The notes under the pieces were generated by a model. That model saw nothing but the letters and a program-made list of their open reading frames with translations, ran no database searches and had not been told where the DNA came from. 64,000 bases of DNA from Actinomycetota bacterium (lineage in GTDB: Bacteria > Actinomycetota > Actinomycetes > Streptosporangiales > Streptosporangiaceae), in contig JAFAYQ010000049.1 of the NCBI GenBank assembly GCA_019240215.1, positions 62,001 to 126,000 on the forward strand. The letters are read 5' to 3'. The position numbers and the translations under genes are program-made. Shown here in pieces: positions 57,183 to 64,000 of this stretch (positions within the stretch are counted from its first letter, which is position 1; every line of letters starts with the position of its first letter).

Positions 57183-58440
57183 CCGGCCGCGGATCCCGCT
57201 CGGTGCCCTGCGGGAGCGCGAGTTCCGCCTTTACTTCACCGGGCAGCTGGTGTCGCTGCTCGGTGACGCGGTCACGCCGTTCGCGCTGGCCTGGGCGGTG
57301 CTCGACCTGACCGGGTCCGCCCGCGACCTCGGCTTCGTGATCGCCGCCAAGACCGCCCCGCTGGTGATCTTCCTGCTCATCGGCGGCGTTTTCGCCGACC
57401 GGCTGCCCCGGCGGGGGGTGATGCTGACCGCCGACGTGGCCCGGATGGCCATCCAGGCCGCCACCGCCGCCCTGCTGCTCTCGCACAGCGCCCACATCTG
57501 GGAGCTGATCGTGCTGCAGGCGCTGGCCGGGACCGGGACCGCGTTCTTCAACCCCGCCTCGACCGGGCTGACGCCGCTGACCGTCAGCCCCGGGCGGCTG
57601 CAGGAGGCCAACGCGCTGCGCGGGATGTCGACGGCGGCGACCCTGTTCGCCGGGCCGGCGCTGGCCGGTCTGCTGATCGTCGCCGTCGGGCCCGGGGCCG
57701 CGCTCGCCATCGACGCGGCCAGCTTCGGGGTCAGCGCGTTCTACCTGGCCCGCCTGCACCTGCCCGCCCACATCAACCTGCCGCCGCAGTCGTTCGCGCG
57801 GGACCTGGCCGACGGCTGGCGCGAGTTCACCGCCCGCACCTGGGTCTGGCTGATCGTGATCAGCGCGTCGATCGGGAACATGATGAGCTCGGTCTGGCTG
57901 GTGCTGGCGGCGGCCTGGGTCAAGGACGGCCACGGCGGCGCCGGGGCCTGGACCGCGATCCTGGTCGCGTCGGCCGCCGGTGCGCTCGCGGCCGGCGCGA
58001 CGGTGCTGCGCATCAAACCGCAACGCCCGCTGCTGGTGGGGATCGCCGCGGTGGTGCCCAACGCGGCGCCGTCCATCCTGCTCGCGCTGAAGCTGCCGTG
58101 GGAGACCCTGGTCGTGGCCGAGCTGGTCACCGGCTTCGGGAACATGCTGTTCAACACGCTGTGGGAGACGACGCTGCAGCAGCACATCCCGCCCGCGTCA
58201 CTGTCCCGGGTCAGCGCCTACGACTGGTTCGGCTCGCTGCTCTGCCAGCCGCTCGGGCTCGCCCTGGCCGGCGTGGTGGCGGCCGGGATCGGGATGAGCC
58301 GCACCTTGTGGATCGCCGGCGTGGTCCAGCTCGTCGAGATCGCGGCCACCCTGGCCGCGCCCAGCGTGCGCCACCTGCGGCGCCTCGAAGGACTCCAGCC
58401 CGGCGGGCCCCAGCCCGAGCCCAGCCCCCAGGCCGACTAG
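57169..58440 (+). CDS. MFS efflux protein
   Basis: A 423-residue major facilitator. The A-motif-like GGVFADRLPRRGVM lies near residue 72, and about twelve hydrophobic segments fill the rest. The N-terminal LREREFRLYFTGQLVSLLGDAVTPFALAWAVLDLTGSA is typical of the macrolide/multidrug (DHA3) branch. It overlaps the ABC gene by 14 bases in a different frame, starting at GTG 57169. Its TAG shares a CTAG with the stop of the convergent GH26 gene. The three exporter genes are likely one drug-resistance or secretion unit. Confidence 0.88.
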   Translation: MPISSRPRIPLGALREREFRLYFTGQLVSLLGDAVTPFALAWAVLDLTGSARDLGFVIAAKTAPLVIFLLIGGVFADRLPRRGVMLTADVARMAIQAATAALLLSHSAHIWELIVLQALAGTGTAFFNPASTGLTPLTVSPGRLQEANALRGMSTAATLFAGPALAGLLIVAVGPGAALAIDAASFGVSAFYLARLHLPAHINLPPQSFARDLADGWREFTARTWVWLIVISASIGNMMSSVWLVLAAAWVKDGHGGAGAWTAILVASAAGALAAGATVLRIKPQRPLLVGIAAVVPNAAPSILLALKLPWETLVVAELVTGFGNMLFNTLWETTLQQHIPPASLSRVSAYDWFGSLLCQPLGLALAGVVAAGIGMSRTLWIAGVVQLVEIAATLAAPSVRHLRRLEGLQPGGPQPEPSPQAD

Positions 58441-59492
58441 CCCCCGGACGGACTGGCCAGCTGCATCCCGGCCGCCGCCCGGCGGAACGCGCTCACCGTG
58501 GCCGGGTTGTCCTCCAGGTGCCAGTCCTGGTGGTACAGCCCGTCGTTCTGGGGGATGTCGAACCACACCAGCCCGAGCGTGCCGTACTGGCGCATCCCGG
58601 CGAACAGGCCGGGGATCTTGGCCGCCTGCCCGGCGGCCGGGCCGACCGACGTCTCCGACAGCAGGATCGGCTGGCCGGTGAACATCCGGACCTGGGCGAT
58701 CGTCGCCCCGAACACGCTGAAGAACGTGTCGGACGGCCGGTAGTAGTAGCCGTCGATGCCGACCCAGGTCACGTAGCTGGCGCCCGGCCACCAGGACGCG
58801 ACCGGCCCGGTGCCCTTCTCGTCCGCCTGCACGGTCCACAGCCAGGTCACGTTGGTCACGTGCTGCTGCCGGAACAGCGTGACCAGGTGCCGCCAGGCGG
58901 CGATGAACACGGCCGGCGGGGTCCTCCCGTAACCCCAGGCGTACCAGTAGGCGTTCATCTCGTGCGCGAACCCGATCACCACCGGCCCGCCGAACGACCG
59001 GACCGCGGCCGCGAACGTGCGCAGGTAGGCGTCCTGGTGGCCCGCGGCGATGTCGGCCAGCGAGGCCAGCGTCGGGTTGATCTGGACGATGGTGGCCGCC
59101 CCGTGCTGGCGGGCGGTCTGCGCGAACCCGGTCTTGAACGGCTCGTCCCAGCCGCCGTAGTAGCCGGCCAGGTTGGGGGAGCGGCCGGCCGCCCGGCTGA
59201 AGGCGGTCACTGACTGGTAGCTCGCGGGCGTCCCCATCGCGTAGACACCCAGATAGGAGGCGTCCCGGACCGGCAGCGCCCCGGCCGCCGAGCCGCCCGC
59301 CGACGACGACGAGGACGACCCCGGGCGGAGCGCGGTGAGCGTCAGCGCCACCGCCGCCACCACCAGGATCACGACCCCGGCGACGTACGGGGTGCGCGGC
59401 CGCCGGGACCGCGAGGACCGCGAGGACCGCTGCGGCGGCTGCTCCGGCCAGACCCGCGGCTGCGCGCCCGCGCCCGCCTGCGGCCGCCTCAT
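58437..59492 (-). CDS. membrane-anchored GH26-like glycosidase (copy a)
   Basis: A 351-residue protein: a cytoplasmic Arg/Ser-rich start, one membrane segment near residues 38-60, a Ser-rich spacer and a GH26-like TIM barrel. GFAHEMNAYWYAWG near 168 gives the catalytic acid/base Glu, and the nucleophile Glu lies in PILLSETSVGP near 265. GH26 contains endo-beta-mannanases and related endo-glycanases. It is the last gene of a five-gene overlapped operon; its ATG overlaps the copy b stop. About half the positions agree with copy b by eye, so it is an ancient duplicate. Confidence 0.82.
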   Translation of the reverse strand: MRRPQAGAGAQPRVWPEQPPQRSSRSSRSRRPRTPYVAGVVILVVAAVALTLTALRPGSSSSSSAGGSAAGALPVRDASYLGVYAMGTPASYQSVTAFSRAAGRSPNLAGYYGGWDEPFKTGFAQTARQHGAATIVQINPTLASLADIAAGHQDAYLRTFAAAVRSFGGPVVIGFAHEMNAYWYAWGYGRTPPAVFIAAWRHLVTLFRQQHVTNVTWLWTVQADEKGTGPVASWWPGASYVTWVGIDGYYYRPSDTFFSVFGATIAQVRMFTGQPILLSETSVGPAAGQAAKIPGLFAGMRQYGTLGLVWFDIPQNDGLYHQDWHLEDNPATVSAFRRAAAGMQLASPSGG

Positions 59493-60433
59493 CGGGTCAG
59501 CCCCGGGTAGCTCCTGGCCCCCTGTGCGAACGCGGTCGCCGAGGCTGCCCCGGTCAGCCGCCAGTCCTGCCCGCCGACCGCGTCGAACCAGGTGAACCCC
59601 AGCAGCCCGTAGGAGTGGACGCCGGCGTAGAGGTCGCTGATCTTGGCCGGCTGGCCCGCCGCGGCCCCGGCCGCGGTCTCCGCGACCAGGATCGGGGCCT
59701 TGGTCAGCCCGCGGACGGCGACGATGGTCGGCCCGAACAGACCGGCGAACGTCATCGACGGCTGGGAGTAGTAGCCGTCGATGCCGACCCAGGTCACGTA
59801 GGCGGCGCCCGGCCACCACGGCCCCGGCGGCGAGATCCCCTGCGCGTTCTGGACCACGTTGATCGTCCACAGCCAGGTCACGTTGCCCGCCCCGAGGGTG
59901 CGGAACAGCGTCACGATGTGCCGCCAGGCGGCCACGAAGGCGGCCGGCGAGGCGTGCCCGGACGCCCAGGAGTACCAGGTCCCGTTCATCTCGTGCCCGA
60001 AGCCGATGACGACCGGGTTGGCGTAGGACCGGACCGCGGTCGCGAACTGGCCCAGGTAACCGTCGTACTTCCCGGCCGCGATCGCGGTCAGGCTGGTGCT
60101 GGTCGGGTCCATCTGCACCAGCGGCACCGCCCCGTGCCGGGCGGCGTTGCTGGCGAAGCCGGCCTGGAACTGCTCCCCCCAGCCGCTGTAGTACATGTCC
60201 AGGTTGGGCCGGACCCCGGTCTGGCTGGTGAACGTGCCCACACCCGCGTAGGACTGCGGTGACTGAGGTGAATACAGGCCCAGCCAGGACTGCGGGGTGG
60301 TGCGCAGGGTGACGTCCGCCTTCTTGGGCGCGGGCAGCGCCACGCTCGACCGGTCGTGGCCGACCGCCACCGTGATGACCGCGGCCACCACGATGAGGAC
60401 GACCACGACGATCGTGATGCGGATGAGTTTCAT
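59489..60433 (-). CDS. membrane-anchored GH26-like glycosidase (copy b)
   Basis: A 314-residue protein with an uncleaved-looking N-terminal segment (residues 5-25) and a GH26-like barrel: YYSGWGEQFQAGF near 82, GFGHEMNGTWYSWASG near 145 with the acid/base Glu, and PILVAETAAGAA near 247 with the nucleophile. It overlaps both neighbours with ATGA. The location outside the membrane next to a GT2 synthase suggests that it trims, releases or edits the newly made glycan, as GH8 BcsZ does for cellulose. Confidence 0.82.
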   Translation of the reverse strand: MKLIRITIVVVVLIVVAAVITVAVGHDRSSVALPAPKKADVTLRTTPQSWLGLYSPQSPQSYAGVGTFTSQTGVRPNLDMYYSGWGEQFQAGFASNAARHGAVPLVQMDPTSTSLTAIAAGKYDGYLGQFATAVRSYANPVVIGFGHEMNGTWYSWASGHASPAAFVAAWRHIVTLFRTLGAGNVTWLWTINVVQNAQGISPPGPWWPGAAYVTWVGIDGYYSQPSMTFAGLFGPTIVAVRGLTKAPILVAETAAGAAAGQPAKISDLYAGVHSYGLLGFTWFDAVGGQDWRLTGAASATAFAQGARSYPGLTR

Positions 60434-62022
60434 GCGGCCGCCCCTCCGACTACTCGCGCATGGTTACGCCGCGCGGCCAGCGCCATCGCGGTGATGCCGG
60501 TGGTGAACAGGCCGAGGGCCAGCAGCGGGACGAAGGCGGAGCCGAGGGTGGCCAGCCGCCAGCAGGCCAGCGCGACCCAGGCCAGGCTGGTGCCGCCGTT
60601 CCAGATGGTCAGGCCGACCCAGATCCGCCGGGTGCCCGCCTTACGCTTGGCCGCGCCGGTGGACTGCCAGCCCATCTGCCGGCCGCGGGCGATGTCCCAC
60701 AGCGCCATGACGTGCGCCCACCCGTACAGCACCTTGGCCATGTACGCCTCCGGGCCGTAGCGGCAACGGTGCCAGGCCGGGAGGACCACCATCCCGTAGA
60801 TGAGCGACGGCAGGATGAAGAGGTAGTTGAGCAGCCGGACCCGGTCCGGCAGCAGGGTCAGCAGGACCAGCGGGATGGCCGGGGCCGCGAACGTGAACAG
60901 CGCGGTGTAGATGTAGTAGCAGTAGCCGGACACGTAGCAGCACCGGCTCCGCCAGCTCATCTTCAGCGCCCAGAATTTGCGCGCGCCCGCCAGCGCCATC
61001 GAGCCCGAGCACCACCGGTACTGCTGGGCCAGGAACGAGTCCGGGTCGGACGGGCAGAGCCCGGCCGCCAGCGGGACCGGTACGTACCGCAGCCCCCAGC
61101 CCGCCCGCCGCAGGTCGAAGCCGGTGTGCACGTCCTCGGAGTGGCCGATCAGGGTGGAGCCGCCGATCGAAGCCAGTGCCGTGCGCCGGTAGATGGCGCA
61201 GGAGCCCACGCAGATGGCGCCTTCGTGCCGGTCGCGGGAGACCTGCACCAGCCGGTAGAACATCTCCTGGATCGCGCCCGCCCCCCGCTCCGTCCACGAC
61301 ATCCGGGCGGTGGTGCGGAAGTACTGCGGGGACTGGACGATGCCGAGCGTCTGGTCGGCGTAGAAGTAGGGCAGCAGTTCGACCGGCAGGTCGGCGCGCG
61401 GTGCGAAGTCGGCGTCGAGGATCAGGATGAAGTCGCCCGCGGTGTGCTCGAAACCGTGCCGGAGGTTGCCGGCCTTCTTCATCCAGCCCCGGTTCGGGCG
61501 CCGCACCCAGGTGAAGCCGAAGCTCCGCGCCATCGGCCGCATGCTCTCGTCCGGCGAGTCGTCCAGCACGTAGGCCATCACCGGCCCCGGGTAGGCGGCG
61601 ACCAGCCGGGCCACGTGCGTCCAGGTGTTGGCCAGGACGGTGGCCGGCTCACCGCAGATCGGCAGGAAGACGTCCAGCGACGGGTACCGGGCCGGCCGCC
61701 AGCCGTCCACCAGCGCCCGGTGCCGGGCCTGATCGAAGTCCCGGGTGCCGATGTTCACGCACAGCGAGAGGACGTAGTAGGCGATCGAGAACACCAGGAA
61801 CGGCAGGAAGACCAGGGTGAACACCGGGTTCAGGAACACGAACCGGAACTGGCTGATCAGCAGGGCGCCCAGGCTGCCCAGCAAGGCCCGGTTGATCAGG
61901 GCCAGGTTGCGGTCGGCGTACCGCGCCTTCTCCTCGTCGCTCGGCGGCTGGGGCGGGACCAGCCCGTACCGGCGGTGGCGGCCGGTTCCGCTCCGGCTCG
62001 GGGCGCGTTCAGCGGTGACCAT
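60430..62022 (-). CDS. cellulose-synthase-like GT2 glycosyltransferase
   Basis: A 530-residue processive GT2 enzyme. Two membrane segments near residues 48-90 precede the catalytic domain with D-D-D-QxxRW: YVLDDSP near 150, LILDADFAP near 198, GHSEDVHTG near 292 and QQYRWCSG near 336. Several membrane segments follow (about 365-395, 400-425 and 470-515). This is the BcsA/CslA topology without the PilZ domain of BcsA, so it may not answer to cyclic di-GMP. It would polymerise a beta-linked sugar from a nucleotide sugar. Neighbouring GH26 genes hint at a mannan-containing product. Confidence 0.88.
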   Translation of the reverse strand: MVTAERAPSRSGTGRHRRYGLVPPQPPSDEEKARYADRNLALINRALLGSLGALLISQFRFVFLNPVFTLVFLPFLVFSIAYYVLSLCVNIGTRDFDQARHRALVDGWRPARYPSLDVFLPICGEPATVLANTWTHVARLVAAYPGPVMAYVLDDSPDESMRPMARSFGFTWVRRPNRGWMKKAGNLRHGFEHTAGDFILILDADFAPRADLPVELLPYFYADQTLGIVQSPQYFRTTARMSWTERGAGAIQEMFYRLVQVSRDRHEGAICVGSCAIYRRTALASIGGSTLIGHSEDVHTGFDLRRAGWGLRYVPVPLAAGLCPSDPDSFLAQQYRWCSGSMALAGARKFWALKMSWRSRCCYVSGYCYYIYTALFTFAAPAIPLVLLTLLPDRVRLLNYLFILPSLIYGMVVLPAWHRCRYGPEAYMAKVLYGWAHVMALWDIARGRQMGWQSTGAAKRKAGTRRIWVGLTIWNGGTSLAWVALACWRLATLGSAFVPLLALGLFTTGITAMALAARRNHARVVGGAAA

Positions 62023-63721
62023 GGCGTCCCGGATGTGACGGATGTGACGGCGCGGCCGGCTGCGGCTCGTAGGCCCAGATCGTGTACTGGCCGATCGTCG
62101 ACGACGCGACCGCGACCACCCGGTAGTCCCCGCTGTTGCCCAGGTCGGAGACGATCTCGCCGTCGGTCTGGACGGTGTCGGTGAAGCTGACGATGATCAG
62201 TGCGAAGTAATGGTGGTCGATCGCGGCCTGGTAGGCGGCGGGTCCGGTGAGGGTCTGCGCGCTTCCCGGCGGTTTGTAATTGAACGAAAAGGTACCCGAC
62301 CACTGAGAGGCCGGCACGGTGGTGCGGAGGTAATAGGCGGGGACGCTGTCGTCTTCGGCCAGGTAGCGGCCCGGGTGCTGGCGGACCAGCGGGCCGAGGG
62401 CGGCGATCAGCCGGGCCGAGTTGGGCCACTGCCGGTAGCTGGCCGCCGCCTGCTGGCGGCCGGTGAAGGCGAGCGGCACCACCGCGCCGCCGAGCACGAC
62501 CCCGGTCAGCGCCAGGTACAGCGGCTTGCGGCGGCCGACGGTGGTCAGCCGGGTGATCACGTAACCGGCCGCCACGGCCGCGAACCAGGCCCCGAAGCTG
62601 ACGTACCCCGACAGCGAGACGGCGGTGGCGTGCACCCGGACCTCGTTCAGCGGGGCCAGCAAGCCGGTGGCCGCGAACACCGCCAGGATCAGCGCCTCGC
62701 TCCGGTTGCGCCAGGCGGCGACCACCGCCCCGGCCGCGGCGATCAGGCAGATCGGCCCGATCCAGTGCCACGAGTCAGCCAGCGCCAGCCGGGCCGGGCT
62801 GCCGCCCGTCTGGGTCCCGATGGCGGCCAGCACCCCGGCCGCGTCGCCGGCGCCGCCGACGGCGAGCAACAGGCTGAGCAGCCCGGTCGTGCCGACCGCG
62901 ACGTAACCGGCCCGGGCCACGCCGGCCTTGACGCCGCGGTGGCGGGCGGTGGTCAGGCCGGCCAGGGCGACCACGGCCGGGTCGAACGGCACGGTCGCGT
63001 ACCGGGCCGCGTTGGCCAGCGTGAGCAGCACGATCCCGGCCACCAGCAGCCGGGCCGAGTCGTCGCGGTCGCGGGCGGCCACCACACACCAGGCGGCCGC
63101 CGCCAGCAGCAGCAGCGCCATCGGGTCGAAGGTGGCGAACGCGCCCAGCCGCACCGTCGGCCCCAGCACCGCGAACAGGGCGGCCGCGCAGCCGGCCGCC
63201 CGCCCCCCGAACAGCTTGCCGGTCAGGCTCCAGAGCAGCGCGGTCGCGCCCAGCATGAACAAAAGGGACAGCACCCGCGCGCCGGTCAGCCCGCCCAGGC
63301 TGTCGGCCAGCGCCCCCACCGGCGGGTAGAGGACCGGGGCCCCGGGCAGGTAGCTGGAGTAATCGGCCACCGGGGTCCCGTGCAGCCAGTGCGCGATGAT
63401 CGCGTGCCCGGCCGACAGGTAGGCGGCCTCGTCCACGAACGCCGTGTTCGACCAGACCAGTTGCAGCGACCGGACCGCCTGCACGGTGAGCACCGCGGCC
63501 AGGAACAACCCCGACAGGTGACCGAGCAGACGCCCGCCCGGCGGCTGCTCGGGTGGGCCGTCCCCGGCCTCCGGGGTGGCCGCCCTTTCATCATCGGTGG
63601 GCGCATCGGCCGCCGACCGCGCCAACGGAACCAGCGGCAGCACCGGCTGCGGCCGGGTTTCGGCCGGCCGGGGATCGAACCAGCCGGCCCAGGGCGCCGG
63701 CTTGGTGTCGGAATCGGTCAT
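62009..63721 (-). CDS. GT39-like (ArnT/PMT-type) membrane glycosyltransferase
   Basis: A 570-residue membrane protein. After a Pro-rich cytoplasmic start comes a membrane segment, then the DEAAYLSAGHAII motif near residue 97, whose Asp-Glu matches the catalytic loop of lipid-linked sugar transferases (GT39/GT83). About ten more hydrophobic segments follow to residue 400, and then a 150-residue outside domain. Such enzymes move a sugar from a polyprenyl phosphate to a lipid, protein or glycan. It overlaps the GT2 gene by 14 bases and the copy c stop by ATGA. Confidence 0.8.
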   Translation of the reverse strand: MTDSDTKPAPWAGWFDPRPAETRPQPVLPLVPLARSAADAPTDDERAATPEAGDGPPEQPPGGRLLGHLSGLFLAAVLTVQAVRSLQLVWSNTAFVDEAAYLSAGHAIIAHWLHGTPVADYSSYLPGAPVLYPPVGALADSLGGLTGARVLSLLFMLGATALLWSLTGKLFGGRAAGCAAALFAVLGPTVRLGAFATFDPMALLLLAAAAWCVVAARDRDDSARLLVAGIVLLTLANAARYATVPFDPAVVALAGLTTARHRGVKAGVARAGYVAVGTTGLLSLLLAVGGAGDAAGVLAAIGTQTGGSPARLALADSWHWIGPICLIAAAGAVVAAWRNRSEALILAVFAATGLLAPLNEVRVHATAVSLSGYVSFGAWFAAVAAGYVITRLTTVGRRKPLYLALTGVVLGGAVVPLAFTGRQQAAASYRQWPNSARLIAALGPLVRQHPGRYLAEDDSVPAYYLRTTVPASQWSGTFSFNYKPPGSAQTLTGPAAYQAAIDHHYFALIIVSFTDTVQTDGEIVSDLGNSGDYRVVAVASSTIGQYTIWAYEPQPAAPSHPSHPGRHGHR

Positions 63722-64000
63722 GAGCCGGGCCGGTGGTAGTCGCGGGCGCCGTTGGTGAACGCGGTGAACGCGGCCGCGCCGGTCAGCCCGAACGGCTGGC
63801 CCTTCTGTTTGTCGGTGGAGTCGAAGTAGACCAGCCCGAGCAGCCCGTAGGCCTTGACCCCGGCGAACATGTCGGCCACCTTGGCCGCCTGGCCGGCCTG
63901 GGGGGTGACCCCGGTTTCCCCGATGAGGATGGGGGCGCTGGTCAGCTCGCGGACGGCGGCGATGGTGGGGCCGAACAGCGGGGCGAACTGCCAGTTGGGC
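63718..64000 (-). CDS. GH26-like glycosidase (copy c), C-terminal part
   Basis: The last 93 residues of a third GH26-like protein; the gene continues past the right edge of the window. The PILIGETGVTP nucleophile motif and the final GLLGLVYFDSTDK segment align with copies a and b. It is the first visible gene of the operon. Only the C-terminal half of the barrel is present, so its anchor and acid/base residue cannot be seen here. Confidence 0.78.
   Translation of the reverse strand, partial: PNWQFAPLFGPTIAAVRELTSAPILIGETGVTPQAGQAAKVADMFAGVKAYGLLGLVYFDSTDKQKGQPFGLTGAAAFTAFTNGARDYHRPGS

Overview
The window is very GC-rich, uses GTG and TTG starts freely, and packs its genes into operons with 4-base ATGA/GTGA overlaps. 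Together with the gene families present (DUF574 S-adenosyl methyltransferases, a replication-relaxation protein beside an FtsK/TraB-type translocase, ANTAR/SpoIIE/STAS/RsbW-like signalling, GH127, GH43, GH15 and GH26 enzymes) this points to a filamentous soil actinomycete, probably near Streptosporangiales or Streptomyces. The assignment is inferred from families only.

Layout. 1-2176: tail of an ABC substrate-binding protein gene and two methyltransferase genes. 2313-5846: a mobile-element-like block with an FtsK/SpoIIIE-type ATPase, a divergent replication-relaxation protein, an iterated operator-like repeat between them and a truncated DUF574 gene at its edge. 5885-10895: a complete urease operon on the minus strand in the order ureA-B-C-F-G-D; ureF carries an unusual 18-bp repeat array. 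11102-13559: a secreted G1-type glutamic peptidase facing a secreted GH15 protein across a strong terminator. 13676-16010: a YtrA-type GntR regulator with an ABC transporter. 16033-17312: SDR and HxlR divergent pair. 17791-24777: secreted GH43, then acyl-CoA dehydrogenase, ADP-forming acyl-CoA synthetase, TetR regulator and MFS transporter, which look like an acid uptake and activation unit. 24850-27924: an M56 peptidase/BlaI pair with tandem operators, divergent from a short leader ORF and two DedA-family genes. 27842-29632: rubredoxin-type MBL hydrolase, VOC protein and AraC regulator. 30060-33900: PadR-controlled FtsX-type ABC system.

34120-37624 is a GH127/GNAT/RNase Z operon. 37825-45250 is a partner-switching signalling island: RsbW-like kinase, STAS protein, an ANTAR-GAF-PAS-SpoIIE phosphatase, and a large soluble hybrid histidine kinase with four 92-residue HAMP-type repeats. 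45231-48756: DUF72, the debris of a deleted divergent TetR/SDR pair, a TMEM175-like channel and an unidentified secreted protein. 48895-53357: class III aminotransferase, 8-oxoguanine deaminase, class II aldolase and MtnA, mostly in divergent or convergent pairs. 53416-58440: an operon of two ABC half-exporters and an MFS exporter. 58437-64000: a tightly overlapped minus-strand operon of three GH26-like enzymes (two visibly membrane anchored, the third cut by the window edge), a GT39-type transferase and a cellulose-synthase-like GT2.

The strongest candidate for something undescribed is this last operon: a processive beta-glycan synthase that carries three GH26-like hydrolases instead of the usual GH8 endoglucanase. 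Other notable signals are the hexapeptide minisatellite in ureF, GC-rich in-frame repeat insertions in several unrelated genes, three convergent gene pairs that share a single CTAG as both stop codons, and a 749-base overlap between two dedA reading frames.
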